From positions 1-64,000 of the forward strand of contig JAHECR010000008.1 of the NCBI GenBank assembly GCA_024641655.1: a stretch of 64,000 bases of DNA, read 5' to 3'. Position 1 is the stretch's first letter. Every line of letters begins with the position of its first letter. Positions 25,245 to 34,009 of this stretch are shown one piece after another. The stretch comes from Acidimicrobiaceae bacterium. GTDB taxonomy: Bacteria; Actinomycetota; Acidimicrobiia; Acidimicrobiales; UBA8592. Under the pieces are notes generated by a model. The model worked only from the letters and a program-made list of their open reading frames with translations. It had not been told where the DNA came from and searched no databases. A program made the position numbers and the translations under genes.

Positions 25245-27068
25245 ATGGCAAAGGCAGTCGGTATCGACCTCGGCACCACCAACTCGGTCGTCAGCGTGCT
25301 CGAAGGCGGTGAGCCCACCGTCATCGCGAACGCCGAGGGCAGCCGCACCACACCGTCGGTCGTCGCCTTCTCCAAGAATGGGGAGGTCCTCGTCGGCGAG
25401 GTCGCCAAGCGTCAGGCCATCACCAACCCGGATCGCACCATTCGCTCCGTGAAGCGCCACATGGGCACCTCGTGGTCCATCGACATCGACGGCAAGGCCT
25501 ACAACGCCCAGGAGATCTCGGCGCGGACACTCATGAAACTCAAGCGTGACGCAGAGGCCTACCTCGGCGAGCCCGTCACCCAAGCGGTGATCACCGTTCC
25601 GGCCTACTTCGACGACGCCCAACGCACCGCGACCCAGGAGGCCGGCAAGGTTGCCGGTCTCGAGGTCCTGCGCATCATCAACGAGCCCACTGCTGCCGCG
25701 CTCGCCTACGGCCTCGACAAGGAAGGCCAGGATCAGACCATCCTGGTGTTCGATCTCGGTGGCGGCACCTTCGACGTGTCGGTCCTCGAGATCGGCGACG
25801 GCGTGTTCGAGGTCAAGTCCACCAGCGGTGACACCGAGCTCGGGGGTGACGACTGGGACGAGCGGGTCATCGAGTGGCTCGTGGACTCCTTCAAAGGCGA
25901 CCACGGCGTCGACCTCAGCACCGACAACATGGCCATGCAGCGGTTGAAGGAAGCTGCCGAGAAGGCCAAGATCGAGCTCTCCTCGAGCCAGACCACACAG
26001 ATCAACCTGCCGTTCATCACGGCCACGAATGCCGGTCCGCTGCACCTCGACTACACCCTCAGCCGGTCCAAGTTCCAGGAACTCACGGCCGATCTGCTCG
26101 AGCGCTGTCGCAAGCCCTTCGAACAGGCGATCAAAGACGCCGGTCTGTCGACCGGAGACGTCGACCACGTCATTCTCGTCGGCGGCTCCACCCGCATGCC
26201 GGCAGTAACCGAGCTGGTCCAGAAGATGACCGGCCGCGAGCCCAACAAGAGCGTGAACCCCGACGAGGTCGTCGCGGTCGGCGCGGCCATCCAGGCCGGT
26301 GTGCTCAAGGGCGAGGTCAAAGACGTCCTGCTTCTCGACGTCACCCCGCTGTCGCTCGGGATCGAGACCAAAGGTGGCGTCATGACGACGCTCATCGAGC
26401 GCAATACGACCATCCCGACCCGCCGCACCGAGGTGTTCACGACGGCCGAGGACAGCCAGCCCTCCGTCGAGATCCATGTCCTGCAGGGGGAGCGGGAGAT
26501 GGCCCAGTTCAACAAGACGCTCGGCAAGTTCCAGCTCGTCGATCTGCCGCCGGCACCTCGCGGGGTGCCCCAGATCGAGGTCACCTTCGACATCGACGCG
26601 AACGGCATCGTGCACGTGTCGGCCAAGGATCGAGCGACCAGCAAGGAACAGTCGATCACGATCACCGGCCAGACGTCGCTGGACAAGGACAAGATCAACC
26701 AGATGATCAAGGACGCCGAGGCCCACGCGGCCGAGGACGCCAAGCGTCGGCAGGAAGCCGAAGTCCGCAACAACGCAGACACGCTCGTCTACCAGACCGA
26801 GAAGCTCGTGCGTGAGAACGGCGAAAAGCTCACCGACGACGAGAAGGGCGACGTCGAAGCGAAGCTGTCCACCCTCAAGGAACTCCTGAACGGATCCGAC
26901 ATCGACGCCATCAAGGACGCCACCGAGTCGCTGATGACCGCCAGCCAGGGTTTCGCCCAGCGTCTGTACGAGGCCGCTGCGGCCGAGCAGGAGGGCGATG
27001 CGTCGGCGGCGACCTCCGCAGGCAACGACGACGACATCGTCGATGCCGAGATCGTCGACGAGGACTGA
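25245..27068 (+). CDS. dnaK: Chaperone DnaK (Hsp70)
   Basis: 607 residues, normal for actinobacteria. ATPase domain with [10 protein letters not shown] at the start, [24 protein letters not shown] and [13 protein letters not shown]; linker [15 protein letters not shown]; substrate domain with [14 protein letters not shown]; helical lid, and acidic end [13 protein letters not shown]. Folds nascent and damaged proteins with GrpE and DnaJ in the cytoplasm. First gene of dnaK-grpE-dnaJ-hspR, expected to be repressed by HspR. GGAAGAAGGA sits just before the ATG. Confidence 0.98.
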   Translation: MAKAVGIDLGTTNSVVSVLEGGEPTVIANAEGSRTTPSVVAFSKNGEVLVGEVAKRQAITNPDRTIRSVKRHMGTSWSIDIDGKAYNAQEISARTLMKLKRDAEAYLGEPVTQAVITVPAYFDDAQRTATQEAGKVAGLEVLRIINEPTAAALAYGLDKEGQDQTILVFDLGGGTFDVSVLEIGDGVFEVKSTSGDTELGGDDWDERVIEWLVDSFKGDHGVDLSTDNMAMQRLKEAAEKAKIELSSSQTTQINLPFITATNAGPLHLDYTLSRSKFQELTADLLERCRKPFEQAIKDAGLSTGDVDHVILVGGSTRMPAVTELVQKMTGREPNKSVNPDEVVAVGAAIQAGVLKGEVKDVLLLDVTPLSLGIETKGGVMTTLIERNTTIPTRRTEVFTTAEDSQPSVEIHVLQGEREMAQFNKTLGKFQLVDLPPAPRGVPQIEVTFDIDANGIVHVSAKDRATSKEQSITITGQTSLDKDKINQMIKDAEAHAAEDAKRRQEAEVRNNADTLVYQTEKLVRENGEKLTDDEKGDVEAKLSTLKELLNGSDIDAIKDATESLMTASQGFAQRLYEAAAAEQEGDASAATSAGNDDDIVDAEIVDED

Positions 27069-27070
27069 GC

Positions 27071-27622
27071 GTGAGCGGCGCAGACCCCACCGGCGTCGAC
27101 GAGGCCCCATGGCCCGGGCGCGACTTCACTGACGAACACCACGATCCCGGAGAAACCAATGGTTCGGGAGAACCGGGGTCGATGGACGTCGAGGAGCTCC
27201 TTGCGACCCTGGAGGCGGTCACCGCCGAACGCGACAGCCACCTCGCGGACCTGCAACGCATCACCGCCGAGTACGCGAACTTCAGGCGGCAGGCATCCAA
27301 GCGTCAAAGCGACATGGTCGAGCACGCGGCGAGCGGACTCGCCGAGAAGCTCGTCCCCGTGCTCGACGCCTGCGAGTCGGCGGTGACCCAGGGCGCCGAG
27401 GACGTCGCGCCCATCAGGGGCCAGCTCCTCGAGGTCCTCAAACGAGAGGGTCTCGAGGTTGTCGACGTGGCCGAGGAACCCTTCGACCCCGAGCGTCACG
27501 AAGCCGTGCTCCACGAACCTGCCGACGACGCGACCCACCAGGTCGTGGCCGAGGTGATGCGATCCGGATACGTGTGGCGCGGCCGAGTGCTGCGCCCGGC
27601 CATGGTGCGGGTGCGGGGCTGA
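27071..27622 (+). CDS. grpE: Nucleotide exchange factor GrpE
   Basis: 183 residues from a GTG 2 bp after dnaK. Acidic disordered start (about 1-40), then the long coiled coil (ELLATLEAVTAERDSHLADL), the family phrase AEYANFRRQASKR, and the C-terminal beta domain with VVDVAEEPFDPERHEAV and the VWRGRVLRPAMVRV end. Releases ADP from DnaK. Co-translated with dnaK. Confidence 0.96.
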   Translation: MSGADPTGVDEAPWPGRDFTDEHHDPGETNGSGEPGSMDVEELLATLEAVTAERDSHLADLQRITAEYANFRRQASKRQSDMVEHAASGLAEKLVPVLDACESAVTQGAEDVAPIRGQLLEVLKREGLEVVDVAEEPFDPERHEAVLHEPADDATHQVVAEVMRSGYVWRGRVLRPAMVRVRG

Positions 27623-27715
27623 TGTCACCGCGGTCGGGGTGCGCCACCAATCCACCGGCAGCGTCGGCATCGCGAGCGAACCCAGGAGAGTCGCGAGAGG
27701 AGGTGTGACACGCCG

Positions 27716-28675
27716 ATGGACGTCAAGCGAGAGTGGTTCGAGAAGGACTACTACGCCGTGCTCGGGGTGTCACCCGATGCCTCCGAGAAGGAGATCCAGA
27801 AGGCGTATCGCGCGCTCGCTCGCGAGCTGCACCCCGACAAGAACCCCGACAACCCCGCCGCCGAGGAACGGTTCAAGGACGTGTCCGCGGCCTACGAGGT
27901 CATCGGCGACCCCGACACGCGCAAGCAGTACGACGAGGTCCGGCGGATGGGGCCGAGCGCGATGCGTGGTGGACCTGCAGGCAACCCCTTCGGCGGGCAA
28001 GCCCCCGGTGGTTTCACCTTCGACCTCGGTGATCTCGGTGATCTGGGCGATCTGTTCGGCGGCAGATTCGGCGGCGGCGGCGGCGGTCGCTTCAGCGGTG
28101 CCGGTCGCGCAGCGGGTCCACGTCGCGGCCACGATCAGGAGGCGCAGCTCCGCCTCGGTTTCGACGAGGCGGTGCACGGGGTCACGACCACGGTGACCCT
28201 CGCCGAACCCGACGGGGCTTCTCGATCCATCAAGGTGCGCATCCCCGCCGGCGTCGACGACGGTCAGCGCATCCGCCTGCGTGAGAAGGGCGGTGCCGGG
28301 ATCAACGGCGGCCCCCGGGGCGATCTCTATGTGATCGTGCGGGTCGCGGACCACCCGTTGTACGGGCGAGACGGCGCGAACCTGCTTCTCGAGATGCCGG
28401 TCACCTTCGCCGAAGCCGCGCTCGGCGCGGACATCAAGGTGCCCACCTTCGACGGTGAGCAGGTGACCCTTCGCCTGCCGGCGGGGACCCAATCGGGCCG
28501 CACGTTCCGGGTCAAAGGCCGCGGTATCGCGACGGCGAAAACCAGCGGCGATCTGCTCGTCACCGTGGAGGTTGCCGTTCCGACCAAACTCTCGCGCAAG
28601 CAGCGCGAGGCACTCGAGGCTTTCGCTGCGCTTGCCCACGAGTCGCCCCGCTCCCACCTGGAGCGCAAGCCATGA
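27716..28675 (+). CDS. dnaJ: DnaJ-family co-chaperone without zinc finger (class B)
   Basis: 319 residues. J domain at about 8-75 with the essential HPD (ELHPDKNP), a Gly/Phe-rich region (about 85-135, including a run of six Gly), then the two beta-barrel substrate domains (EAQLRLGFDEAVHGVTTTV, GDLYVIVRVADHPLYGRDG, KVKGRGI-type end). The four CxxCxGxG zinc-finger repeats of class A DnaJ are missing, so this is a class B/CbpA-like J protein. Stimulates DnaK ATPase. GAGGTG lies upstream of the ATG, and the stop overlaps hspR (ATGA). Confidence 0.93.
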   Translation: MDVKREWFEKDYYAVLGVSPDASEKEIQKAYRALARELHPDKNPDNPAAEERFKDVSAAYEVIGDPDTRKQYDEVRRMGPSAMRGGPAGNPFGGQAPGGFTFDLGDLGDLGDLFGGRFGGGGGGRFSGAGRAAGPRRGHDQEAQLRLGFDEAVHGVTTTVTLAEPDGASRSIKVRIPAGVDDGQRIRLREKGGAGINGGPRGDLYVIVRVADHPLYGRDGANLLLEMPVTFAEAALGADIKVPTFDGEQVTLRLPAGTQSGRTFRVKGRGIATAKTSGDLLVTVEVAVPTKLSRKQREALEAFAALAHESPRSHLERKP

Positions 28676-29031
28676 GCCCCGACTTCCGCGGCAGGCACCG
28701 GGCGGTCTACGTCATCTCGGTCGCGGCGGAGCTCGCGGGTGTGCACCCCCAGACACTGCGTATCTACGAGCGCAAGGGCCTCGTCGACCCGGCGCGCACC
28801 GGCGGCGGCAGCCGTCGGTACAGCGACGCCGACATCGAACGCCTCCACAAGATCCAGGCGCTCACCAACGCGGGCCTCAACCTCGAAGGCGTCCGGCGGG
28901 TGCTCGATCTCGAGGCACAGGTCGAAGACCTGACCGCAGAGGTCGAGACCCTTCGCAAGGAGGTGAGCCGGCGCAGCGCGCCGCTCGTACCGCTGCGCCA
29001 GGACATCGTGGTCTATCGCACCCGCGACTGA
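28672..29031 (+). CDS. hspR: Heat-shock repressor HspR (MerR family)
   Basis: 119 residues in an ATGA overlap with dnaJ. MerR-type helix-turn-helix: YVISVAAELAGVHPQTLRIY, ERKGLVDPARTGGGSRRYSD, then a coiled coil (LDLEAQVEDLTAEVETLRKE). In Streptomyces and mycobacteria HspR binds HAIR sites at its own operon with DnaK as co-repressor; the same feedback is expected here. Last gene of the operon, followed at once by a terminator. Confidence 0.95.
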   Translation: MSPDFRGRHRAVYVISVAAELAGVHPQTLRIYERKGLVDPARTGGGSRRYSDADIERLHKIQALTNAGLNLEGVRRVLDLEAQVEDLTAEVETLRKEVSRRSAPLVPLRQDIVVYRTRD

Positions 29032-29062
29032 GCGGGGTTCGCGGACCGTCCCCGCTCCTTTT
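29030..29062 (+). terminator. Intrinsic terminator of the dnaK operon
   Basis: GAGCGGGG/CCCCGCTC stem (8 bp, 12-nt loop) overlapping the hspR stop, followed by CTTTT. Confidence 0.75.
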
Positions 29063-29083
29063 CGGCCGCAACGGGGCCGAACC

Positions 29084-29089
29084 TAGGAT
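29084..29089 (+). promoter_or_regulatory. -10 box of the opuC operon (leaderless)
   Basis: TAGGAT, then six nt, then the GTG start at 29096. Confidence 0.6.
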
Positions 29090-29095
29090 GGCGAC

Positions 29096-30211
29096 GTGGG
29101 AGACCGAAACGAAGACGTGGTCATCTCGCTGCGCAGCGTTGCGAAGCGGTTCGGTGACGCCGACGCGGTCATCGACCTGTCGCTCGACATGCACGCGGGA
29201 CAGGTGGTGGCTCTGGTCGGCCCGTCGGGCTGTGGGAAGACCACGACCCTGAAGATGATCAACCGACTCGTCGAGCCGTCGAGTGGGTCGATCGAGGTGC
29301 TCGGACAGGATCACCGGACGCTGCCCGCCCACGAGCTACGTCGCCAGATCGGCTATGTCATCCAACAGATCGGGCTGTTCCCGCATCGCACCATCGGGCG
29401 GAACATCGGTGTCGTGCCCGAACTGCTGGGATGGGAGAAGGGTGAAATCGCTGCCCGAGTTGGCGAGCTGGTGGAGCTGGTGGGCCTCGAGCCCGACGTG
29501 CTCGGCCGCTATCCCCGCGAGCTGTCGGGCGGACAGCAGCAGCGGGTGGGCGTGGCCCGGGCGCTGGCCGCCGACCCCCCGATCCTGCTGATGGACGAAC
29601 CCTACAGTGCCGTCGATCCGCTGGTCCGCGAACGACTGCAGGACGACCTGCTCACCCTCCAGGCGCGGGTCGGCAAGACCATCGTGCTCGTGACCCACGA
29701 CATCGACGAGGCAATCAAGCTCGGCGACCGCGTTGCAGTCCTGAACGTCGGCGGCGTGCTCGAGCAATACGACGCGCCCGATGAGCTGCTGCGCTCCCCG
29801 GCCTCGGCCTTCGTCGCGGCCTTCTTGGGTCGCGAGCGCGGACTGCGGCGCCTCGGCCTCCTCAAGGTCGCCGATGTCGGCCTCGAAGCCGGCCCGGTCA
29901 TCGCGCCGACCGCAACCGCCGCCGACGCCATCGCGGTTGCGGCTTCGCACAGCACGCCGTGGGTCGCGGTCGTCGACGACCAGGCACTGGTCGGCTGGAT
30001 CTCTCTCGACGACCTGCAGCGCGCTCCTGGGGCTGCCTCTGTCGGCTCGCTTCCCGCGCGCCCGTTCGTCGCCACGGTGACGCCTGCGACGCCGCTGCGA
30101 GAGGCGCTCGATCTGATCGTGCGCTCGCGGACCCGCCGCGCCGCGGTGCTAGACGCCGACACCTATCTCGGCATGGTCACCATCGACACGGTCGCGGGTG
30201 GGCTCGAATGA
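29096..30211 (+). CDS. opuCA: Osmolyte (betaine/choline/carnitine) ABC transporter ATPase with CBS domain
   Basis: 371 residues from GTG. ABC ATPase (1-240): Walker A GPSGCGKTT, Q-loop VIQQIGLFPHRT, signature LSGGQQQR, Walker B ILLMDEPYSAVDP, switch His LVTHDIDEA. The C-terminal part (about 270-371) is CBS-like (VAVVDDQALVGWISLDDLQ and AAVLDADTYLGMV), a domain that senses ionic strength in OpuA/OpuC. Energises uptake of a quaternary amine. Its stop overlaps the first permease (ATGA). Confidence 0.92.
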   Translation: MGDRNEDVVISLRSVAKRFGDADAVIDLSLDMHAGQVVALVGPSGCGKTTTLKMINRLVEPSSGSIEVLGQDHRTLPAHELRRQIGYVIQQIGLFPHRTIGRNIGVVPELLGWEKGEIAARVGELVELVGLEPDVLGRYPRELSGGQQQRVGVARALAADPPILLMDEPYSAVDPLVRERLQDDLLTLQARVGKTIVLVTHDIDEAIKLGDRVAVLNVGGVLEQYDAPDELLRSPASAFVAAFLGRERGLRRLGLLKVADVGLEAGPVIAPTATAADAIAVAASHSTPWVAVVDDQALVGWISLDDLQRAPGAASVGSLPARPFVATVTPATPLREALDLIVRSRTRRAAVLDADTYLGMVTIDTVAGGLE

Positions 30212-30894
30212 GGATCGGCATCCTGGCCCAGGCGAGCCGACGCGAAAAGGTCGTGTCGTGGGCGTGGGTCGGCGAACACCTCGACGATGTGTGGTCGCGT
30301 ACGGTCGAGCACGTCCAGCTCACGGTCGTCGCCCTCGCGATCGGTTTCGTCATCTCGCTCGGGTTGTCCCTGCTGGCCCTGCGATATCGCGTCACGTACG
30401 CCCCGATCACCTGGGTCGCGTCGGTGCTGTACACCATCCCGAGCTTGGCGTTGTTCGGCCTGCTGATCCCGCTGACCGGCCTCGGCTTCTGGACCGCCGA
30501 GATCGCGCTGGTGAGCTACACGATCCTGATCTTCGTCCGCAACATCGTGGCCGGGATCGACGGGGTGCCCGCAGCGGTGATCGAGGCGGCCGACGGCATG
30601 GGCTACACGCGGTTCCGGCGCCTCTGGTCGGTCGAGCTGCCGTTGGCGTTGCCGACCATCGTCGCCGGTGTGCGAATCGCCGCGGTCACGGTGATCGGGC
30701 TGGTCACGGTGGCGGCCTTCGTCGGCAACGGCGGCTATGGCGCGTTCATCCTCGATGGTCTCGACCGGAACTTCTCGACCCCGGTGGTGCTGGGCGCGGG
30801 GTTGTCGGTCCTGTTCGCGACCACCGTCGACGCGTCCCTCGCCCTGGTGCAGTACCTGCTCACACCATGGGCCCGTCGCCGGGGGGCGTCATGA
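30208..30894 (+). CDS. opuCB: Osmolyte ABC transporter permease, first
   Basis: 228 residues, ATGA overlap with the ATPase gene. Six TM segments in the binding-protein-dependent permease fold; the EAA loop is present (AVIEAADGMGYTRFRRLWSVELPLALP). Pairs with the second permease at 30949. Its end (RRRGAS, TCATGA) was copied, or converged on, in the 29-bp units that follow. Confidence 0.92.
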   Translation: MRIGILAQASRREKVVSWAWVGEHLDDVWSRTVEHVQLTVVALAIGFVISLGLSLLALRYRVTYAPITWVASVLYTIPSLALFGLLIPLTGLGFWTAEIALVSYTILIFVRNIVAGIDGVPAAVIEAADGMGYTRFRRLWSVELPLALPTIVAGVRIAAVTVIGLVTVAAFVGNGGYGAFILDGLDRNFSTPVVLGAGLSVLFATTVDASLALVQYLLTPWARRRGAS

Positions 30895-30962
30895 ACGCGC
30901 TGTGCCGATGGGGCGCGTCATGAACGCGCTGTGCCGATGGGGCGCGTCATGAACGCGCTGGC
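30891..30962 (+). repeat. Tandem 29-bp stop-start cassette with two 10-residue mini-ORFs
   Basis: A 29-bp unit starting ATGAACGCGCTG and ending GGGGCGCGTC occurs twice (30891, 30920); the third ATGAACGCGCTG (30949) opens the second permease. ATG codons sit at 30891, 30920 and 30949, each in a different frame. Each of the first two opens a 10-codon frame (MNALCRWGAS) whose TGA overlaps the next ATG (ATGA), and the first ATG overlaps the stop of the first permease. Translation could pass down a chain of three stop-start overlaps. Confidence 0.85.
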
Positions 30963-31635
30963 CGACCTCTGGGGCTATCTCGGCCACAGCGAGAACTGGG
31001 GTGGTGAGCACGGCATCCTCCAGCACACGAGGGCGCACCTGTGGATCTCGCTCGTCGCCATCGCGATCTCGACGGCGCTCGCTGTGCCTCCCGCGGTGTG
31101 GCTGGCGCATCGCCATCGATGGCCGTTGCTGTCGGCAGCGATCGTCAACATCGGGCGGGCGGTTCCCTCGTTCGCGATCATCGTTGCCGTCTTCCCGCTC
31201 TCGATCCGCTACGGCTTCGGGCTCGGGTTCTGGCCGACGTGTGTGGCACTGGCGGCGCTGGGCATCCCCCCGATCTACACCAACGCCTACACGGGCGTGG
31301 CCCACGCTGCCCCGGAAATCGTCGAGGCGGCCCGAGGTATCGGCATGACCGACGTGCAGGTGTTGACGAAGGTGGAGCTCCCCAGCGCCCTGCCGCTGAT
31401 CTTGACCGGAGTGCGGGTGTCGGCCGTGCAGATCGTGGCCACCGCGACGCTCGGCGCGGTCGTCGGCTACGAGTGTCTCGGCACGCCGATCGTGCAGGGA
31501 CTGGTCCGTGGGGACGCCGGTCGGGGTCAGCTGTTGGGTGGGGCGTTGTTGGTGATCGTCGTCGCGTTGGCGGTCGACGCCGCCCTCGGGATGCTGGTCC
31601 CACGGGCAGCTCCCTGGAACGAGCGGGTACGGTGA
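30949..31635 (+). CDS. opuCD: Osmolyte ABC transporter permease, second
   Basis: 228 residues from the third ATG of the repeat; no separate ribosome site is seen, so coupling to upstream translation is likely. Six TM segments; EAA loop EIVEAARGIGMTDVQVLTKV. Forms the membrane channel with the first permease. A GTG at 30931 in frame would add six residues from the repeat and is less likely. Confidence 0.91.
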   Translation: MNALADLWGYLGHSENWGGEHGILQHTRAHLWISLVAIAISTALAVPPAVWLAHRHRWPLLSAAIVNIGRAVPSFAIIVAVFPLSIRYGFGLGFWPTCVALAALGIPPIYTNAYTGVAHAAPEIVEAARGIGMTDVQVLTKVELPSALPLILTGVRVSAVQIVATATLGAVVGYECLGTPIVQGLVRGDAGRGQLLGGALLVIVVALAVDAALGMLVPRAAPWNERVR

Positions 31636-31664
31636 GTCGGACCCACAAGGAAGGACCCCCACTG

Positions 31665-32606
31665 ATGCGTAGACGATTCGTTGTGATTTTCGCGATCTTC
31701 GCGGCAGCAGCGCTCTTGTTCGCCGCCTGCGGTGACGACGACACCACCTCCGCCTCCGATGACGGCGGGGACGCGATGACCATCCCCGATGGCCCCACGA
31801 TCACGATCGGGGCCCAGGACTTCGGCGAGAGCGCCATCTTGGCCCAGGTCTACGGCCAGGCCCTCGAGGCCGCGGGGTACCCCGTCGCCCAGCAGGCGCT
31901 AGGCGGATACCGCGACCTCGTGTTCAGCTCGTTCGAGAGCGGCGACATCACCTTCACCGCCGAGTACGCTGCCTCGGCGCTCGAGTTCCTCAACGGTCAG
32001 GCCGGCGAGGCCTCCGGCGACATCGGTGCCACGGCGGCGGCGCTGTCCACCCAGCTGGCATCACGCCAGCTCGTCGCCCTCGATGCCGCTGCGGCGGTCG
32101 ACTCGAACTCCTTCGTGGTCACCCCCGAGACCGCGGAGGCGCTCGGGCTGTCGGCCGTAAGCGACCTGACCGACGACCTGCGTCTCGGTGGACCTCCGGA
32201 CTGCCCGGACAACGCGTCCTGCATCCCCGGGCTGATCAGCGTCTACGGGCTTGATCTGTCGGCGAACTTCACTCCGCTCGACGGTGGCGGCCCGTTGACG
32301 GTGACCGCCCTCCAGGAGGGTGAGATCGACGTGGCGATCCTGTTCTCCACTGATGGGATCATCGCCGACAAGGGCTGGGTTGTGCTCGATGACGACAAGG
32401 GTCTCATCAACGCCGACAACATCATCCCGGTGACCACCGACGCCGTCATCGCCGCGTACGGTGACGCCTTCGTCACCTTGGTGAACAAGATCAGCGCTGC
32501 GCTCGACACGGCAGCGCTCACCGAGCTCAACCGCCAGTTCGGCATCGAGCTGCTCGACGCCGACGCCGTTGCCAAGACCTGGCTGACCGACAACGGTTTC
32601 CTCTGA
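31665..32606 (+). CDS. opuCC: Osmolyte-binding lipoprotein of the ABC transporter
   Basis: 313 residues. ATG at 31665 after AAGGAAGGA, and the open frame further left overlaps the permease. Lipobox LFAAC (Cys22), then an Asp-rich linker. The OpuAC-type binding domain starts ITIGAQDFGESAILAQVYGQ and includes YRDLVFSSFESGDITFTAEY; the domain normally has Trp/Tyr boxes for quaternary amines, here with Tyr and Phe in similar places. Anchored outside the membrane, it delivers solute to the two permeases. Confidence 0.9.
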   Translation: MRRRFVVIFAIFAAAALLFAACGDDDTTSASDDGGDAMTIPDGPTITIGAQDFGESAILAQVYGQALEAAGYPVAQQALGGYRDLVFSSFESGDITFTAEYAASALEFLNGQAGEASGDIGATAAALSTQLASRQLVALDAAAAVDSNSFVVTPETAEALGLSAVSDLTDDLRLGGPPDCPDNASCIPGLISVYGLDLSANFTPLDGGGPLTVTALQEGEIDVAILFSTDGIIADKGWVVLDDDKGLINADNIIPVTTDAVIAAYGDAFVTLVNKISAALDTAALTELNRQFGIELLDADAVAKTWLTDNGFL

Positions 32607-32628
32607 TCTGATCTGATCTGATCTGATC
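32604..32628. repeat. TGATC pentanucleotide, five perfect copies
   Basis: Starts on the stop codon of the binding-protein gene (TGA = 32604-32606). A slippage-prone microsatellite; changes in copy number would not alter the protein. Confidence 0.95.
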
Positions 32629-32738
32629 CGCTCGGTCGTCGGCAGTCCCCGCACCGGTTACGGGCGGTTTAGTTCATCCTGCTCGCCGTCATCGTGGTGG
32701 GTCGCTCTCGGGCGGTCCCGCCACGATGCGACGGGGCG

Positions 32739-33266
32739 TCAGTCGGCGTCGACGGTCAGATCGATCGACCCCGCACGGTCAGGTTCGTCGGCAGCGATCT
32801 GGTCGGTGAGATCGAGGTACTGGAGTACGGCGTTGCGTAGCGTGGCGACCAACTCGTCGGGCGACACGGGCTTCATCAGCAGGTTGGTGACGTGGGCACG
32901 GTTCACGGCATCGATCGACGACGAGACGGTTGCATTGCCGGTCAGAAGGATCCGGGCCGTCTCGGGCGAGTGGGCGTAGGCGGTCTCGAGCAGGTCGACG
33001 CCGTCGAGGCCGGGCATCGTCAGGTCTGCGATCACCGCGGCGAACGGGCCGTCGTCCTCGAGCGCGACCAGCGCCCGGTAAGGGCTGGCTTCACACTGCA
33101 CGTCGAATTGCTGTCGGAGGATGCGACCCAGGCTGCGCAGCAAGGTCTCGTCGTCGTCCACCAGGAGCACGCGTGGACGCGCCGACGGAGTCGGCAGCGC
33201 TGCGACATCGGCGTCGGTCAGGGTCCACGACCCACTGGTTTGCTCCTCGCTCAGCCCCAGTTTCAT
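32739..33266 (-). CDS. Stand-alone response-regulator receiver protein
   Basis: 175 residues. Receiver domain at about 30-150: acidic pair in VLLVDDDETLL, phospho-acceptor Asp in AVIADLTMPG, Thr in ILLTGNA, Lys in LLMKPVSPDE. After it come about 25 acidic residues and no DNA-binding or enzymatic output. Its ATG overlaps the stop of the kinase gene by 4 bp. It may act by protein binding or as a phosphate sink. No liv or opu link is proven although it sits between those operons. Confidence 0.9.
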   Translation of the reverse strand: MKLGLSEEQTSGSWTLTDADVAALPTPSARPRVLLVDDDETLLRSLGRILRQQFDVQCEASPYRALVALEDDGPFAAVIADLTMPGLDGVDLLETAYAHSPETARILLTGNATVSSSIDAVNRAHVTNLLMKPVSPDELVATLRNAVLQYLDLTDQIAADEPDRAGSIDLTVDAD

Positions 33267-34009
33267 GCCGCACCTCCTACGCTCGAGCGCTGGTCAGGGC
33301 TTGTCTGATGGGCCTGCTCCGAAGCGGGGCGCGGGAGCGAAAGGCTCACCCGCAGCCCTGTCTTGCCTCCCGCGGCGAGCAGCCGGAGGGAGCCTCCGAC
33401 GGCTTCGACCCGCCGGCGCAGGACGGCGAGGCCGACGCCGAGCGTGTCGTTGCCCGCAGGCGCGACGCTGCCGAACAACGCGAATGCTGCTTCGCGTCTG
33501 TCCGGCGGTATTCCCGGGCCGGTGTCGGTGACCTCCAGGCTCACCGTGCCGTCGCTCGTGAGCAGGCGCACGGAGATCGTGGTGGCGTCGTCGTCGGAGC
33601 GGCCCCAGCGGGCAGCGTTGGTGATCAACTCGGTGAGTGCCGAGCGGAGGAGGGCGCCGTAGGTGAAGACCGAGCCCGAGACCGTCGCCTCGACGTGGGC
33701 CGGGTGTCGCCGCCGGATGGCTCGGGTGGCGTGGAGCACGTCGTGCATCAACAGCTCGAGATCGACCGTGTCGACGCTCTCCTCGAGGGCATCGGCGAGG
33801 AGGTACCGGCACAACGAGTCGAGCATCGCCTGGCTGCGGGCGGCGCTGGCCTCCAGGCGACCGAGTTCGGCCCAGTACCGGGGGTCGGCGTCCCACGGCG
33901 CGTGGCGAGCCAGCGACATGGCTCGGTTCACGACGTCCGACAATGGCTCGCCGATGTCAACGGCGAGGGCGTGGATGAGCTCAGGGACAATGATTTCGCG
34001 GGTACGCAC
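33263..34009 (-). CDS. Sensor-less histidine-kinase-like protein lacking the H-box His
   Basis: 248 residues from a GTG at 34009 (AGAGG 7 nt upstream); the frame is open far to the left but that part is antisense to livF. No sensor or TM segment. The C-terminal HATPase_c domain is intact: N box ELITNAARWG, G1 VTDTGPGIPPD, G2 GVGLAVLRRRVEAVGGSL. The dimerisation helix starts HALAVDIGEPLSD; relatives read (S)HDLREPL, so Val17 stands at the phospho-acceptor His position. The nearest His is four residues earlier (His13). Co-translated with the receiver protein. Confidence 0.85.
   Translation of the reverse strand: MRTREIIVPELIHALAVDIGEPLSDVVNRAMSLARHAPWDADPRYWAELGRLEASAARSQAMLDSLCRYLLADALEESVDTVDLELLMHDVLHATRAIRRRHPAHVEATVSGSVFTYGALLRSALTELITNAARWGRSDDDATTISVRLLTSDGTVSLEVTDTGPGIPPDRREAAFALFGSVAPAGNDTLGVGLAVLRRRVEAVGGSLRLLAAGGKTGLRVSLSLPRPASEQAHQTSPDQRSSVGGAA

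Noticed and set aside
25113-27110. 665-codon open frame antisense to dnaK
   Set aside because: Same GC-driven shadow effect; low-complexity Gly/Asp/Val-rich translation.
30891-30950. Possible CRISPR or IS end because of the exact 29-bp unit
   Set aside because: Direct head-to-tail copies with no spacers, no transposase and no inverted ends.
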